A stretch of 64,000 bases of DNA, taken from the NCBI GenBank assembly GCA_049116335.1, contig JAGDYZ010000012.1, positions 186,001 to 250,000 of the forward strand. Direction: 5' to 3'. Positions 43,689-52,274 of this stretch are shown here, piece after piece. The notes below the pieces were generated by a model. That model saw only the letters and a list, made by a program, of their open reading frames with translations. It was not told the origin of the DNA and did no database searches. The translations under genes were made by a program, and so were the position numbers. This DNA is from CANMIH01 sp049116335 (GTDB taxonomy: Bacteria; Pseudomonadota; Alphaproteobacteria; Rhodobacterales; Rhodobacteraceae). Every line of letters starts with the position of its first letter. Within the stretch, counting starts at the first letter, position 1.

Positions 43689-43856
43689 TTACTTGATCTT
43701 GCCTTCTTTATATTCGACGTGCTTGCGCGCAACGGGGTCGTATTTGCGAATGACCATTTTTTCGGTCATGGTGCGTGCGTTTTTCTTGGTCACGTAGAAG
43801 TGGCCAGTGCCCGCGCTCGAGTTCAGGCGGATCTTAATTGTGGTCGGCTTCGCCAT
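43689..43856 (-). CDS. rpmG: 50S ribosomal protein L33
   Basis: A 55-residue basic protein translated from the reverse strand as MAKPTTIKIRLNSSAGTGHF then YVTKKNARTMTEKMVIRKYD and PVARKHVEYKEGKIK, the standard L33 sequence. It lacks the zinc-binding cysteines, so it is the C-minus form. It lies downstream of rnpB and is followed by a terminator. It is shorter than the 60-codon listing limit of simple ORF scans. Confidence 0.97.
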   Translation of the reverse strand: MAKPTTIKIRLNSSAGTGHFYVTKKNARTMTEKMVIRKYDPVARKHVEYKEGKIK

Positions 43857-43982
43857 GGGTCATCTCCTGCAACGCTGGGCGACTGCCCACGTGAAAAATC
43901 TTTGAAGCTTGGCTTTTACCCATGCCTGCGCCCGAGTCAACCGCACCTGAGCGGAATCTCGCGATGAATCGCAGGTTTTTAT

Positions 43983-44394
43983 GTGCGGAAGGCCTGTAAG
44001 CCGGATTTTGTCCCCCAGGTTGCCCCGGTTAGACGGCCATTCATCTGGGCCAGATGTTGCCATCTGGCTCTTGCTGCCAACCCGAACCTCTCAGGCCAAA
44101 GCCGCCCTGCCCCGATATCCCCGAAGGGATCAGCGAACGCGAGGTTCCTATTTGGCGTTGCTCCCGGTGGGGCTTGCCATGCGGGCGCTGTTGCCAGCCC
44201 CCCGGTGGTCTCTTACTCCACCGTTTCACCCTTACCGCAGCTGACCCGAAAGCACGCTTTCAGGCTGCAATGCGGCGGTTTGTTTTCTGTGGCGCTCTCC
44301 GTCAGGTTACCCTGCCCGGGCGTTACCCGGCACCGCTGCTTTACTGAGTCCGGACTTTCCTCACCTTTCGGTGCAGCCGTCCAGCCTTCCGCAC
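43983..44394 (-). ncRNA. rnpB: RNase P RNA (class A)
   Basis: Catalytic RNA of RNase P, 412 bases on the minus strand. The 5' and 3' ends pair as P1 (GTGCGGAAGGC with GCCTTCCGCAC at 44384-44394 and 43983-43993). The conserved CRI/CRV elements are visible: GAGGAAAGTCCGGACTC near the 5' end and GGTAAGGGTGAAACGGTG...GTAAGAGACCACCG in the middle, with ACAAAATCCGGCTTAC near the 3' end. It lies between an alpha/beta hydrolase gene and rpmG. Confidence 0.95.
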
Positions 44395-44547
44395 GCGCCC
44401 GCACTAAAAGCCCAAATGCCCGCCGTCAACCACTCAAACGCTTGCACCCTGCCAAAACCTTGCACCACGCGCCCACCCGAGGACGGTGCCGCAGGCACAA
44501 GGACGAGATATCCAGCGCAGGCCAAAGGCCTGTTCATTTTAGCAAGA

Positions 44548-45264
44548 TCAGCGCAGCATCAAGGGCTGTGCCAACCAGCCGCGCAGCAGTTCTGCGACGG
44601 TCTCCGGCTGTTCCAGTATGGGGATCTGTCCGGCTTGCTCAACCACCTGCAAATCCGCACCGGGGATCATCTCGGCCATAAAACTGTGGCGCTTGACTGG
44701 GGTCACCGGATCCTCTTCTCCACAGAGCACCATGCAGGGCACCGCAATCTTGCGCAGCGTGGTCTGCTGGTCGCGGCGGCGTTGCATGGCCCGGGCCTGC
44801 CGCACATAACAGTCCTCCCCCAATCCCTGCGCCATATCCTGCATCAGCGCCACAATCTCAGAGCGGTAAGGGCCTGCCGCCAGAGCCGAGGCCTTGCGCT
44901 CTTCAGAAACCACCTCGTCAAATTTTCCCGCGCGCGCACGGATGATCAAAGGATCGCGCTCTGCGGCCTGTTGCGGGGTATCTGCGAGAGGTGTGGTTGA
45001 AACCAAGGCAAGGCGCGCAACACGGTCGGGCGCGCGACGGATCAGCTCCAAGGCAACCATGCCCCCCATTTCCCAACCGACCAGAGCAAAGCGTTTGGGC
45101 AGCAGATCCAACAGCATCGAGGCCATTTCCTCAATCCGTTCGCCCTGGGTCAAAGGCGCGGTCATCACGGCATGGTCACGTGACAGGTCCGCGATCAGGG
45201 GGCCATACAGACGGGCATCGCATAGCAAACCAGGCAAAAAAACGATTGGTTCACGCATGGCCAA
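44548..45264 (-). CDS. Alpha/beta-fold hydrolase-like protein, catalytic residues replaced
   Basis: A 238-residue alpha/beta-hydrolase fold protein (VFLPGLLCDARLYGPLIADL at the start). The nucleophile elbow reads VGWEMGGM, with Glu65 where Ser is expected, and the C-terminal catalytic His is Gln213 (AGQIPILEQPE where relatives have AGHxxxLEQPE). The acidic member (CGEEDPVTP) is kept. Both changes were checked on the DNA (GAA, CAG). It may be a non-catalytic binding or regulatory protein. It is a single gene next to rnpB. Confidence 0.8.
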   Translation of the reverse strand: MAMREPIVFLPGLLCDARLYGPLIADLSRDHAVMTAPLTQGERIEEMASMLLDLLPKRFALVGWEMGGMVALELIRRAPDRVARLALVSTTPLADTPQQAAERDPLIIRARAGKFDEVVSEERKASALAAGPYRSEIVALMQDMAQGLGEDCYVRQARAMQRRRDQQTTLRKIAVPCMVLCGEEDPVTPVKRHSFMAEMIPGADLQVVEQAGQIPILEQPETVAELLRGWLAQPLMLR

Positions 45265-45356
45265 GACCCTTTGAAATCACTGCTTTGGTTAGGGTCGAAA
45301 ACCCGCCTGTTTGCAACAGATTACCAAAGGTTAAGAATTTGGAAAGCCCACAAGAA

Positions 45357-45383
45357 ACCCGGGGCCGCAATGCAACCCCGGGT
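45357..45383 (-). terminator. Hairpin terminator of the LysM-SBP pair
   Basis: ACCCGGGG and CCCCGGGT with an 11-base loop, followed on the minus strand by TTCTTG. Lies 26 bases after the stop of the second gene. Confidence 0.65.
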
Positions 45384-45408
45384 CTAGCAGATCTGCCACA
45401 TGTGGCGC

Positions 45409-46446
45409 TTACTGTGTTTTCAGCTGGTCCCAGAATTCGCCCAGATGTTTGGACACAATCTGAGCATAGCGATCGCTTTTCTTCAGCGCCGCAAGACCGG
45501 CATTAAAGCGATACAGGTGGGTTGTTCCCCGCCAGTGTTTTTTGGAGATCACCACGTGCAGGCCTTCGACCGACAGAGGTTTATCGAGCGGCACAACGGC
45601 GCCCCTTAGCCCCATGTCGTCAATCGTGGTCGCACCAAGGAACACATTCAACGTCACCGCATCAACACGGCCCGCCAGAAGTTCCTGAAAACAGGCCTTC
45701 GGGCTGTCTGCCTGCACCAGCTTGATCAGCCCCTTCTTGAGCCATTCCCGGCCCGGGCGATCCAGATCATGGGTGAAATACCCCTCAGGGCGGCACAGGG
45801 TTTTGCCAATCACATCCGCGTCCTGTTCATAGGTGATGCCTGAGCCTTCACGTACAAACAGCAAGATCAGAACCTCAACCAGCGGATCCGAGAAATGGAA
45901 ATTCTTGCAGCGTTCGTTGTTTGGCGTCGACGCACAATCCGGCTTGAGCCAAGGGAAGCCCATATCAAACTGCTTGCTGTCGAGCATCGGGAACAGGTGC
46001 TTTGACCAATCATCTTCCCAGGTGACCGAATAGCTGACCGGATTTGGTGTGGTTTCCAGCGCAGCATTGACCAACTCGGTCACCATCCCGTCACCGGGCC
46101 AGTCGCGGTCGGTGAATGGGGCATAGTTCGACCCCGTCACAAGCTTCATTTCCGCATTATCCTGCAACAGCGGCGTTGCATCGGCTTTGCGTTGCCCGGC
46201 CACACAGGGGATCACCAGATCATCTCCCGGCGAGACCTGAAACACCGCTGATTTCAGCAGTTCTTCATTGGAATAATAGATCAATGTCCATTTTTCCGCG
46301 TCGCCGAAATAGTGGTTGGCAATGGTGAACACCGTTTCACCCGGCTGGACCGTATGAGAGCTCGGCTGGCAGTCCTGCGCCGCCGCCATCTGGGGCAGCG
46401 CAAAAGCCAAAACGGGCGCGATTAGCGCATTGAACACTCTGCGCAT
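45409..46446 (-). CDS. LysM plus periplasmic substrate-binding protein (paralog 2)
   Basis: A 345-residue exported protein: signal peptide (to about 23), a LysM domain (about 30-82; HTVQPGETVFTIANHYFGDAEKW, ending in VIPC) and a solute-binding domain (SBP_bac_3 type, about 100-340; VTGSNYAPFTDRDWPG, MGFPWLKPDC, GKTLCRPEGYF, LAGRVDAVTLN). Conserved cysteines in DC-x-ERC and LCRP/CF could form disulfides. It immediately follows its paralog (one base between stop and start). LysM suggests anchoring to peptidoglycan; no ABC permease is near, so sensing or scavenging is possible. Confidence 0.8.
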   Translation of the reverse strand: MRRVFNALIAPVLAFALPQMAAAQDCQPSSHTVQPGETVFTIANHYFGDAEKWTLIYYSNEELLKSAVFQVSPGDDLVIPCVAGQRKADATPLLQDNAEMKLVTGSNYAPFTDRDWPGDGMVTELVNAALETTPNPVSYSVTWEDDWSKHLFPMLDSKQFDMGFPWLKPDCASTPNNERCKNFHFSDPLVEVLILLFVREGSGITYEQDADVIGKTLCRPEGYFTHDLDRPGREWLKKGLIKLVQADSPKACFQELLAGRVDAVTLNVFLGATTIDDMGLRGAVVPLDKPLSVEGLHVVISKKHWRGTTHLYRFNAGLAALKKSDRYAQIVSKHLGEFWDQLKTQ

Positions 46447-46447
46447 A

Positions 46448-47530
46448 TCAGAACTCGGCCCAGATACGGGTCATATGTTCGTCAATGATGCGCTGATAGG
46501 TGCCGTTTTCCTTGATTTTGGCCAACCCCTCTTCAAACACCGCCAAAAGCTCGTCTCCCTGCGGGTGGGATTTATGCACGACCATGTGGTTGCCATCCAC
46601 CGAAATAGGTTGACCTGCGGCCACCTGCACCCGGTCCTGCAGACCCAGCTCTTTGATCTTCTTGCGGCCCAGGAATTCGTTCAGCACAACACCATCGACC
46701 TTGCCCTCTGTCAGCAGACGGAAACAGTCGCCGGGAGAGTTAGGAACCTCAAGCTTGATCACCCCATCTTTCAACCAATTGCGGTCTTGCTGGTCGAAGA
46801 TATAGGTCGAATAGCCTGCTGGCCGACACAGGGTTTTGCCCTGCATATCCGCGTCCGTGGTAAAGGCCATCGGGCGCTGGCTGTCGACAAACAACAGCAT
46901 CAACACCTCAAACATCGAATCCGAGAAATTCAGATTGGCGCAGCGATAGGTGCTTGGGTCGGCCTGACAATCTGGCTTGAACCAGGGAAAGCCGATGTCC
47001 AGCAACGCATTGGACAAAAGCGGTTCGTGATGCGCGGACCAGTCGTTGACCCAGTGAATGGCATATCCCTCATCGGGATTGGCAGCTTTCATCGCTTCAT
47101 CGACCACCTCGGCCAACAGACCGCCTTTGGGCAGGCCTTTGTCTGTAAAGGGCGCGAAATCGCTGCCGGTCAGAACATTGATCTTCTTGCGGGTCTCAGC
47201 GGTACCGGGCGCAACCACCAGTGGCGCAGCAACAGCTGGCGCCGCTGCCTCGATCACGCGTCCGCCTTCTAGGCCCTTGGGCAAACCACCAATACAGGGA
47301 ATGCGATAGGTCTGGCCAACGCGGATCGAGTTCGGGCTACTGATCTTGTCAGAGTTCGCCTGAAAAATCGCGGTCCACTGTCCTGCGTCCTGATAGAGCG
47401 TGTCAGAAATTCCCGAGAGACTGTCGCCTCGTTTCACTTTGTAGACACCACCACATGTGTCCTGTGCCGCAACCGACACGGTTCCGGCCAACAGCGTAGC
47501 CGTGGCCAGCGCGCAAACGCGTTTCATCAT
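46448..47530 (-). CDS. LysM plus periplasmic substrate-binding protein (paralog 1)
   Basis: A 360-residue exported protein with the same order as its downstream neighbour: signal peptide (MMKRVCALATATLLAGTVSVAA), LysM (YKVKRGDSLSGISDTLYQDAGQWTAIF), an Ala/Pro-rich linker, and SBP domain (VLTGSDFAPFTDKGLPKG, DIGFPWFKPDC, GKTLCRPAGYS, GKVDGVVLNEFLG). The two share motif order and many identities, so they are a tandem duplication. A DnaA-box-like TTATCCACA at 47704-47712 lies in the upstream spacer and is probably coincidental. Confidence 0.82.
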   Translation of the reverse strand: MMKRVCALATATLLAGTVSVAAQDTCGGVYKVKRGDSLSGISDTLYQDAGQWTAIFQANSDKISSPNSIRVGQTYRIPCIGGLPKGLEGGRVIEAAAPAVAAPLVVAPGTAETRKKINVLTGSDFAPFTDKGLPKGGLLAEVVDEAMKAANPDEGYAIHWVNDWSAHHEPLLSNALLDIGFPWFKPDCQADPSTYRCANLNFSDSMFEVLMLLFVDSQRPMAFTTDADMQGKTLCRPAGYSTYIFDQQDRNWLKDGVIKLEVPNSPGDCFRLLTEGKVDGVVLNEFLGRKKIKELGLQDRVQVAAGQPISVDGNHMVVHKSHPQGDELLAVFEEGLAKIKENGTYQRIIDEHMTRIWAEF

Positions 47531-47732
47531 ACATTTATCCCCCTGAAATCGTTAAGGGCCCCCATACCTTGCCGGGATCGTCGCGCATGTTGTGTGGCGG
47601 GTCAACGGTTTCGCTAGGGATTGTAGTGTTAACCATTTTTTTCAAGGGCTTCGCTGCTCTGCGGCGCGAAGGATCGGCGACATCGTGTGACGCAACCTAT
47701 GAGTTATCCACAGAATCGGCCCGCTAATGGGA

Positions 47733-48353
47733 CTAAGCCTGATTCGCCTCGAAGGCCGCCAACTGTTTGCGAAGTAACTCATTTTCCTTTTGGAGCGCGG
47801 CCAGTCGAGGCCCGATCATTGCGGCGATCTCGCTCTCGCTATAGCGCGGTTCGATGTACTTCGGACAGTTCCAGTCCACCGCAGCAACATCAATCACCAC
47901 CAGCCGCTCCGCCGGTGCGGCCCCGTCTTGAAACAACCGTGCGGCGAGGTTCGGATCGTCTTTGGCATCCACCATCCGCGCCCGCCCCAAAAGCTTCAGC
48001 CGGGCTTTGCGCGGATAGTCCATAAAGAACAGCGACACCTTGGTTTCCGTCTCAAGATTGCCGCGTGTGATGAACTGTTTGTTGCCAGCGTAATCGGCAA
48101 AACCAATCTGCTCTTCACCCAAAATCTTCACGAAGCCCACAGGCCCACCACGGTGCTGGATGTAAGGCCAGTCATGTGATGAGACGCTGGCCATGTAAAA
48201 GCTTTGCCGCGCTTGGATAAAGGCCCGTGTGTTGTCATCCAAAGGCCCTGTGAACCGTGTCTCATAGGTTTGGGCATAGCGGTCGCGCATCCCCAGCTTG
48301 TCCTGTTCTGCCTGAACTGCGGGGGTGAACAACAGCTTGCCGAAACTTTCCAC
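47733..48353 (-). CDS. Pyridoxamine 5'-phosphate oxidase-fold protein
   Basis: A 206-residue FMN-binding split-barrel protein: MASVSSHDWPYIQHRGGPVGFVKIL, VSLFFMDYPRKARLKLLGRARMV and a C-terminal coiled segment (LAALQKENELLRKQLAAFE). A GTG at 48353 with GGAGG six bases upstream is the start; an ATG 63 bases earlier overlaps the preceding gene and lacks such a site. It begins two bases after that gene's TAG and is likely co-expressed with it. It may act on a small molecule flavin or F420-like cofactor; substrate unknown. Confidence 0.8.
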   Translation of the reverse strand: MESFGKLLFTPAVQAEQDKLGMRDRYAQTYETRFTGPLDDNTRAFIQARQSFYMASVSSHDWPYIQHRGGPVGFVKILGEEQIGFADYAGNKQFITRGNLETETKVSLFFMDYPRKARLKLLGRARMVDAKDDPNLAARLFQDGAAPAERLVVIDVAAVDWNCPKYIEPRYSESEIAAMIGPRLAALQKENELLRKQLAAFEANQA

Positions 48354-48355
48354 GA

Positions 48356-49321
48356 CTATCCTCCGATGGTGTGCTGGATCTGCATCCAGATTGCCGCTTC
48401 GTCGATCAATGTCCATTCACGTCTTAGTCCCCACGGACCAAACTCTGCGTGAGACATGCCCATCACATGCACCTCTGCCCCAGTGGGCCGCCCGAAGGTG
48501 CCCCAGCCATCATGCCGCCCTGTCAGGGACCACCGCACCGCCGCGCGGGCGGGCATCAAAGGCTCTTCCATGCCAATCCGATGATGGATTTCAAACCGCG
48601 CTGAGGGGAAGGACGACCGAAGACCCATCCAAAAGGCCTCGGCTGCTTCGGGGCCATGGGTTTCGAGACCACCGGGGTAACACAGATGGCAGGCGCGGTC
48701 ATATTGCATGGTCACAACCGAAAACTCGCCCTCCATCATCTGCGTTAGCAGGCTGGCAAACCCAACGCCCCACTGGCTGGCGTTGCCCGGTCCGGTATAG
48801 GGCCCAACCACATCCACCGCAGGCCGCAAAGGAGCCTGCGCCGGGTCCATCACGCTCAGCTGGTCGCGCGCCCAGTCGGCACCGTCCAATCCCAGCTGAC
48901 GCAAGATGGCCCCGGTGTCGTGAACGCTCCAGACGTCGCTGATCTGATTTGCTTTGGCATAGCTGTCTGTCAGCACCCGATAGCGCAGCTTGCGGCCCGT
49001 TGGTGCGCCAAACACCCCTGCGCCCTTATGGGTGCCCGTCGACAAAATACGCTGCGACCCCAGAAAACCCACCCCGTCGCTGCCCGACCAGATCACATCC
49101 TCGCTCATCATCGAACGATCCGGGACAGCCACCAAAGTGGCCATCATCTGAGCTTTGGCCTGATCCGCGCCGACATGCACCCCAAGCGGGCTGCGCTGGA
49201 TCACATCGGGATGCAGATATTCCGCCACCCCCCGCGCCAATCCATGATCCTCCCAGATCTCACGGGTCGTGGTCAGAATATACTCCGGAAAATCTTGGAA
49301 TTTAGGATCGAATCCCTGCAT
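48356..49321 (-). CDS. SnoaL/NTF2-like fold protein (two-domain)
   Basis: A 321-residue protein that appears to hold two NTF2-like (SnoaL, polyketide-cyclase type) units: one at about 20-150 (GVAEYLHPDVIQRSPLGVHVG) and one at about 180-310 (MQYDRACHLCYPGGLETHGPE, RIGMEEPLMPARAAVRWSLTG). Trp-rich C-terminus. Enzymes of this fold include ester cyclases and isomerases; the substrate is unknown. It forms a pair with the PNPOx-like gene (TAG then GTG two bases later). Confidence 0.7.
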   Translation of the reverse strand: MQGFDPKFQDFPEYILTTTREIWEDHGLARGVAEYLHPDVIQRSPLGVHVGADQAKAQMMATLVAVPDRSMMSEDVIWSGSDGVGFLGSQRILSTGTHKGAGVFGAPTGRKLRYRVLTDSYAKANQISDVWSVHDTGAILRQLGLDGADWARDQLSVMDPAQAPLRPAVDVVGPYTGPGNASQWGVGFASLLTQMMEGEFSVVTMQYDRACHLCYPGGLETHGPEAAEAFWMGLRSSFPSARFEIHHRIGMEEPLMPARAAVRWSLTGRHDGWGTFGRPTGAEVHVMGMSHAEFGPWGLRREWTLIDEAAIWMQIQHTIGG

Positions 49322-49382
49322 GGGCCCACCTCATTTACTTTCCCCCTAGACCTAAGCCTTGTGCAACGTGGGGACAATTCCC

Positions 49383-50003
49383 CTATTGCGGGTAAGAAAT
49401 GCCCCGAAACTTGGGGAAATCCACATAGCGCTGCGCGCGGCCTTCTTCCGGGGCATCTCCGGGGCGATGCAACAACCCGCGCGGCGCGATATAGCTGTCG
49501 ATGCGGCGATGCCCTTCGGGCCGCCAGCTGATGTTAAAGGCGCAAAGTTTGGGGAAAAACCACACTTCGGCAAAGGGGATATGGTCATAAAGCCACCAAG
49601 CCAGATCGCGCCAATCCCGCCCCTGCGCATATTGATCAGCAAACCACGGGATCACGATCGAGGCACCGGCAATTGGTGTATCCGGTAAATCCCAGATGTG
49701 ACATTCAAGGAAATAGTCATTCGCCGCGCAATTGAGCCGGTTCTCGTTGCCAAATTGGTTGAGCGTCGGAGACCGATAGCCCGAACGCACGAAAATCCGA
49801 CCAAAGGTTTCTTGCAAGGGATCAAGAAGCTCGGAACACAGCATCCGCCCCCGCTCCAGCGCAAGATCTGGGTTTTCCGGGATATTCTGGATTTGGTGGA
49901 AATTGCCAATTTCCGAGTACAAAAATTCACGCATCCAGAACTGCCGCGACAGACGTTCCCGGCCAAGCGTTTCAAGGCTCCACATCGACCGGGGGGATCT
50001 CAT
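49383..50003 (-). CDS. Hypothetical protein (peptidase M15-like features)
   Basis: A 206-residue soluble protein. A segment RSGYRSPTLNQFGNENRLNCAANDYFLECHIWD resembles the S-x-R...H-x-x-D zinc site of M15 D-Ala-D-Ala peptidases, but the match is weak. It begins at ATG 50003, overlapping the previous stop (ATGA), with GGAGG upstream. No signal peptide. It is in a unit with the 328-residue protein upstream. Confidence 0.6.
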   Translation of the reverse strand: MRSPRSMWSLETLGRERLSRQFWMREFLYSEIGNFHQIQNIPENPDLALERGRMLCSELLDPLQETFGRIFVRSGYRSPTLNQFGNENRLNCAANDYFLECHIWDLPDTPIAGASIVIPWFADQYAQGRDWRDLAWWLYDHIPFAEVWFFPKLCAFNISWRPEGHRRIDSYIAPRGLLHRPGDAPEEGRAQRYVDFPKFRGISYPQ

Positions 50004-50986
50004 GCCGCCTCCCAATACTGAACCACAGCCTCGACAACCCGGTCATGGAACAAAGGCAACAGTGCTTCACCGCTGTCCCACCCTAGCAAGGGTCGCCATC
50101 TGCTTTCCATGGCGCAAATCATCTCATGCCGGATTTTGTTGCGCCACCCGACGCGCGCAGCACGTTCTTTTTCTTCCTGAGAGCGTTCTGGAACGAGTTG
50201 AGATGGATCTGGAAATCCAGCTTCAAGGAATTGCTCCATCCTCTGTCTATGATGCGCCTCATGACCCTGTTGATAGGTCTCCAATTCAGCCGGGGTTGGA
50301 TCTCGCCGCAGACTGTCATGCACCGCTCGCAGGTCCTCAGGCATCTCACGCAACGCTTGCCTCGCCCAATCGAACAGATGCTCTTCTGAGAGTTTGTAGA
50401 CCCATAGACGCAAAAGCACATCGGCTTCGTTCCAATGGCCCTGCTTTAAAAATCCTGCGCCCTCTAGAAGATCAATGAGCCAAGGCATCATGAATAAGGT
50501 CGCGTTGTCCGCCATAACGGGAATACGTGCCTCTGCTTTTCCCAAGGCCTCTATTTGAAGCTCAAAAAGCTTGCGCTGTGAGTCAGGCAAATCTGAGGAA
50601 CACGTAGCCGCCTGTAGGCTTTTCCTGTAGGCCTCCATGCCTCCAACAGGCGTTATCACAAACTGGTCCAATCTCGCTGTCGAGGAACTTTCAGCTGCCG
50701 TAGCGGGGTATTCAACCACGAGATCCCCAGTTTGCCGAGCGAGTTTTAAGAGAACCAAAACCGCATCTTGCATCCAAAGCCCCTCCGGGCGGATCGCCTT
50801 TTCCAGTTGATCCTCTGACACCAGGAGGCTACAGCCCGAGGGCGTTTCCTCCGCCACCCCCATCGCAATAAGGGCCATGCAGCCAAACTGCCATGTGGTC
50901 ATGGCCAGATCGTCAAACCCACCCTCTTCCCCTTTCGGAAGCACATCACAGGCAAAGCAAGCCAATCCCTGATGAAGCTCACTCAT
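50000..50986 (-). CDS. Hypothetical soluble protein
   Basis: A 328-residue, mostly helical protein with no recognised domain. Features seen are a Cys pair near the start (LACFACDVLP), a hydrophobic stretch LFMMPWLIDLLEGAG, and a charged helical C-terminal half (ETYQQGHEAHHRQRMEQF, ERSQEEKERAARV). The ATG at 50986 overlaps the VOC gene by 8 bases; a longer frame to 51205 runs antisense-phase through the VOC gene and is rejected. Likely co-expressed with the 206-residue protein. Function unknown. Confidence 0.6.
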   Translation of the reverse strand: MSELHQGLACFACDVLPKGEEGGFDDLAMTTWQFGCMALIAMGVAEETPSGCSLLVSEDQLEKAIRPEGLWMQDAVLVLLKLARQTGDLVVEYPATAAESSSTARLDQFVITPVGGMEAYRKSLQAATCSSDLPDSQRKLFELQIEALGKAEARIPVMADNATLFMMPWLIDLLEGAGFLKQGHWNEADVLLRLWVYKLSEEHLFDWARQALREMPEDLRAVHDSLRRDPTPAELETYQQGHEAHHRQRMEQFLEAGFPDPSQLVPERSQEEKERAARVGWRNKIRHEMICAMESRWRPLLGWDSGEALLPLFHDRVVEAVVQYWEAA

Positions 50987-51407
50987 ACCCGGTCCAACAA
51001 AAGGCCCCATCGTCGCGCAGTTTGGAAAACGGGTTATGAGCGATTTCCCACAGATGTCCGTCGGGGTCTGCGAAATAGCCGTGATGCCCACCCCAGAACA
51101 CATCCTGCGCCGGTTTGATGATCTTGCCCCCCGCCGCTTCGGCCTGCGCCAAAAGCGGGGCGACTTCGTCTTTGGAGCGAACATTGTGGGCCAGCGTGAC
51201 AGCACCGCGCCCCAAATGTTCCACGGGAATCCCCAGCTCCTCCGCCAATGCGGCGATGGGATAGAGACCCAGGGTCTGGCCGATCAGATCAAAGGCCACC
51301 ACCCCATCCGGGCTATCCACCTCCTGCCAGCCCAGCGCCTTATAAAACGCGGCACTTACAGCCATATCCGCCACGCCAAGGGTGATCAGGCTTACACGCT
51401 GGTCCAT
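50979..51407 (-). CDS. VOC-family (glyoxalase-like) protein
   Basis: A 142-residue vicinal-oxygen-chelate protein: RVSLITLGVADMAVSAAFYKALGW at the start and WGGHHGYFADPDGHLWEIAHNPF at the end, with the metal-ligand type E/H positions. No substrate indicated. It lies one base from the next gene on the same strand. Confidence 0.87.
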   Translation of the reverse strand: MDQRVSLITLGVADMAVSAAFYKALGWQEVDSPDGVVAFDLIGQTLGLYPIAALAEELGIPVEHLGRGAVTLAHNVRSKDEVAPLLAQAEAAGGKIIKPAQDVFWGGHHGYFADPDGHLWEIAHNPFSKLRDDGAFCWTGYE

Positions 51408-52274
51408 CTAGATCTCCATCCACTCTTTGATTTTGGAAACAACTTGTTCCGTCATGCTCGGCGCTGAAAGCCGTCCGGCGATCACATGGCGCGTCGGGTT
51501 TTCGGTGCCGTCGCTGTCAACCACATGAAGATCCGCCCCCCAGATCTTGGCCACCTGCCGTGTGCGCTTGGATTCGACAATGTCATCCCCGTCATCAAAC
51601 AGAAACAGTGCCGGGATCTTTAGCGCCGCATAATCAACCGATCTGGCCGCCTTGACCGCCTGCGCCATCGGCAGAAGCGCTGCGAATGGGTATTCTGGAG
51701 TGCCAAAATAGATCTGGTCTTCGGTCACCGGATCAAACCCATGGGTTTTGCCACCCACCCAAGGCCCCCAGATCTCAACCAGAGGCCAGGTCAGCATCAC
51801 CGCCGCCTTTTGCTTCACCTGAAAATTCGGGGCGACAAAGATCACCCGTTCTACGCCCGTGCCCAAACCCGCAGCCAAGGCCAGCGTGATCATGGTGCAC
51901 CCTGTCGAAGTCGCCATGACGGTGATCCGTTTGCCCACCTTGCGGGCCACGGCCAGTGCTTCGTCCATATCCTGCATCCAGGCATCCAAAGTTGCGCGCG
52001 CCAAGGCCTCGCCCGTGATTCCGTGTCCCGTCAGACGGGCGAAAACCAGATTTGCCCCCATGGCCTGTGCCACCTCATCCGGCACGGGTCGGATCTCTTC
52101 TGACGTGGCGGAGAACCCGTGGATGTAGAGCAAAACCTGATCAGTCTGCCCTTCAGGCTCACCGGCCCAGAGCACCCGCTTTTCGACACCGGATTTGAGA
52201 TCCGGGACCTGTGCCTCTTGTGCGGCCAGATAGGCAGACACGCCCTGGTCTAAAATAGAGGTCTCAAATGTCAT
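51408..52274 (-). CDS. Alpha/beta-fold hydrolase
   Basis: A 288-residue hydrolase with VLLYIHGFSATSEEIRPVPDEVA (oxyanion), nucleophile Ser in VMATSTGCTMITLAL, Asp in LFLFDDGDDIVES and a C-terminal His in PTRHVIAG. The elbow is A-T-S-T-G, a variant of G-x-S-x-G. Esterase or lipase activity is likely; substrate unknown. The ATG at 52274 overlaps the preceding stop by 11 bases. Confidence 0.85.
   Translation of the reverse strand: MTFETSILDQGVSAYLAAQEAQVPDLKSGVEKRVLWAGEPEGQTDQVLLYIHGFSATSEEIRPVPDEVAQAMGANLVFARLTGHGITGEALARATLDAWMQDMDEALAVARKVGKRITVMATSTGCTMITLALAAGLGTGVERVIFVAPNFQVKQKAAVMLTWPLVEIWGPWVGGKTHGFDPVTEDQIYFGTPEYPFAALLPMAQAVKAARSVDYAALKIPALFLFDDGDDIVESKRTRQVAKIWGADLHVVDSDGTENPTRHVIAGRLSAPSMTEQVVSKIKEWMEI

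Noticed and set aside
47704..47712. TTATCCACA DnaA box (also at 8279-8287) as sign of a replication origin
   Set aside because: Single isolated boxes, one inside a coding region; no dnaA, AT-rich unwinding element or box cluster.
50987..51205. 73-codon N-terminal extension of the 328-residue protein
   Set aside because: It lies wholly over the VOC gene in another frame, is rich in Arg and unlike the rest of the protein.
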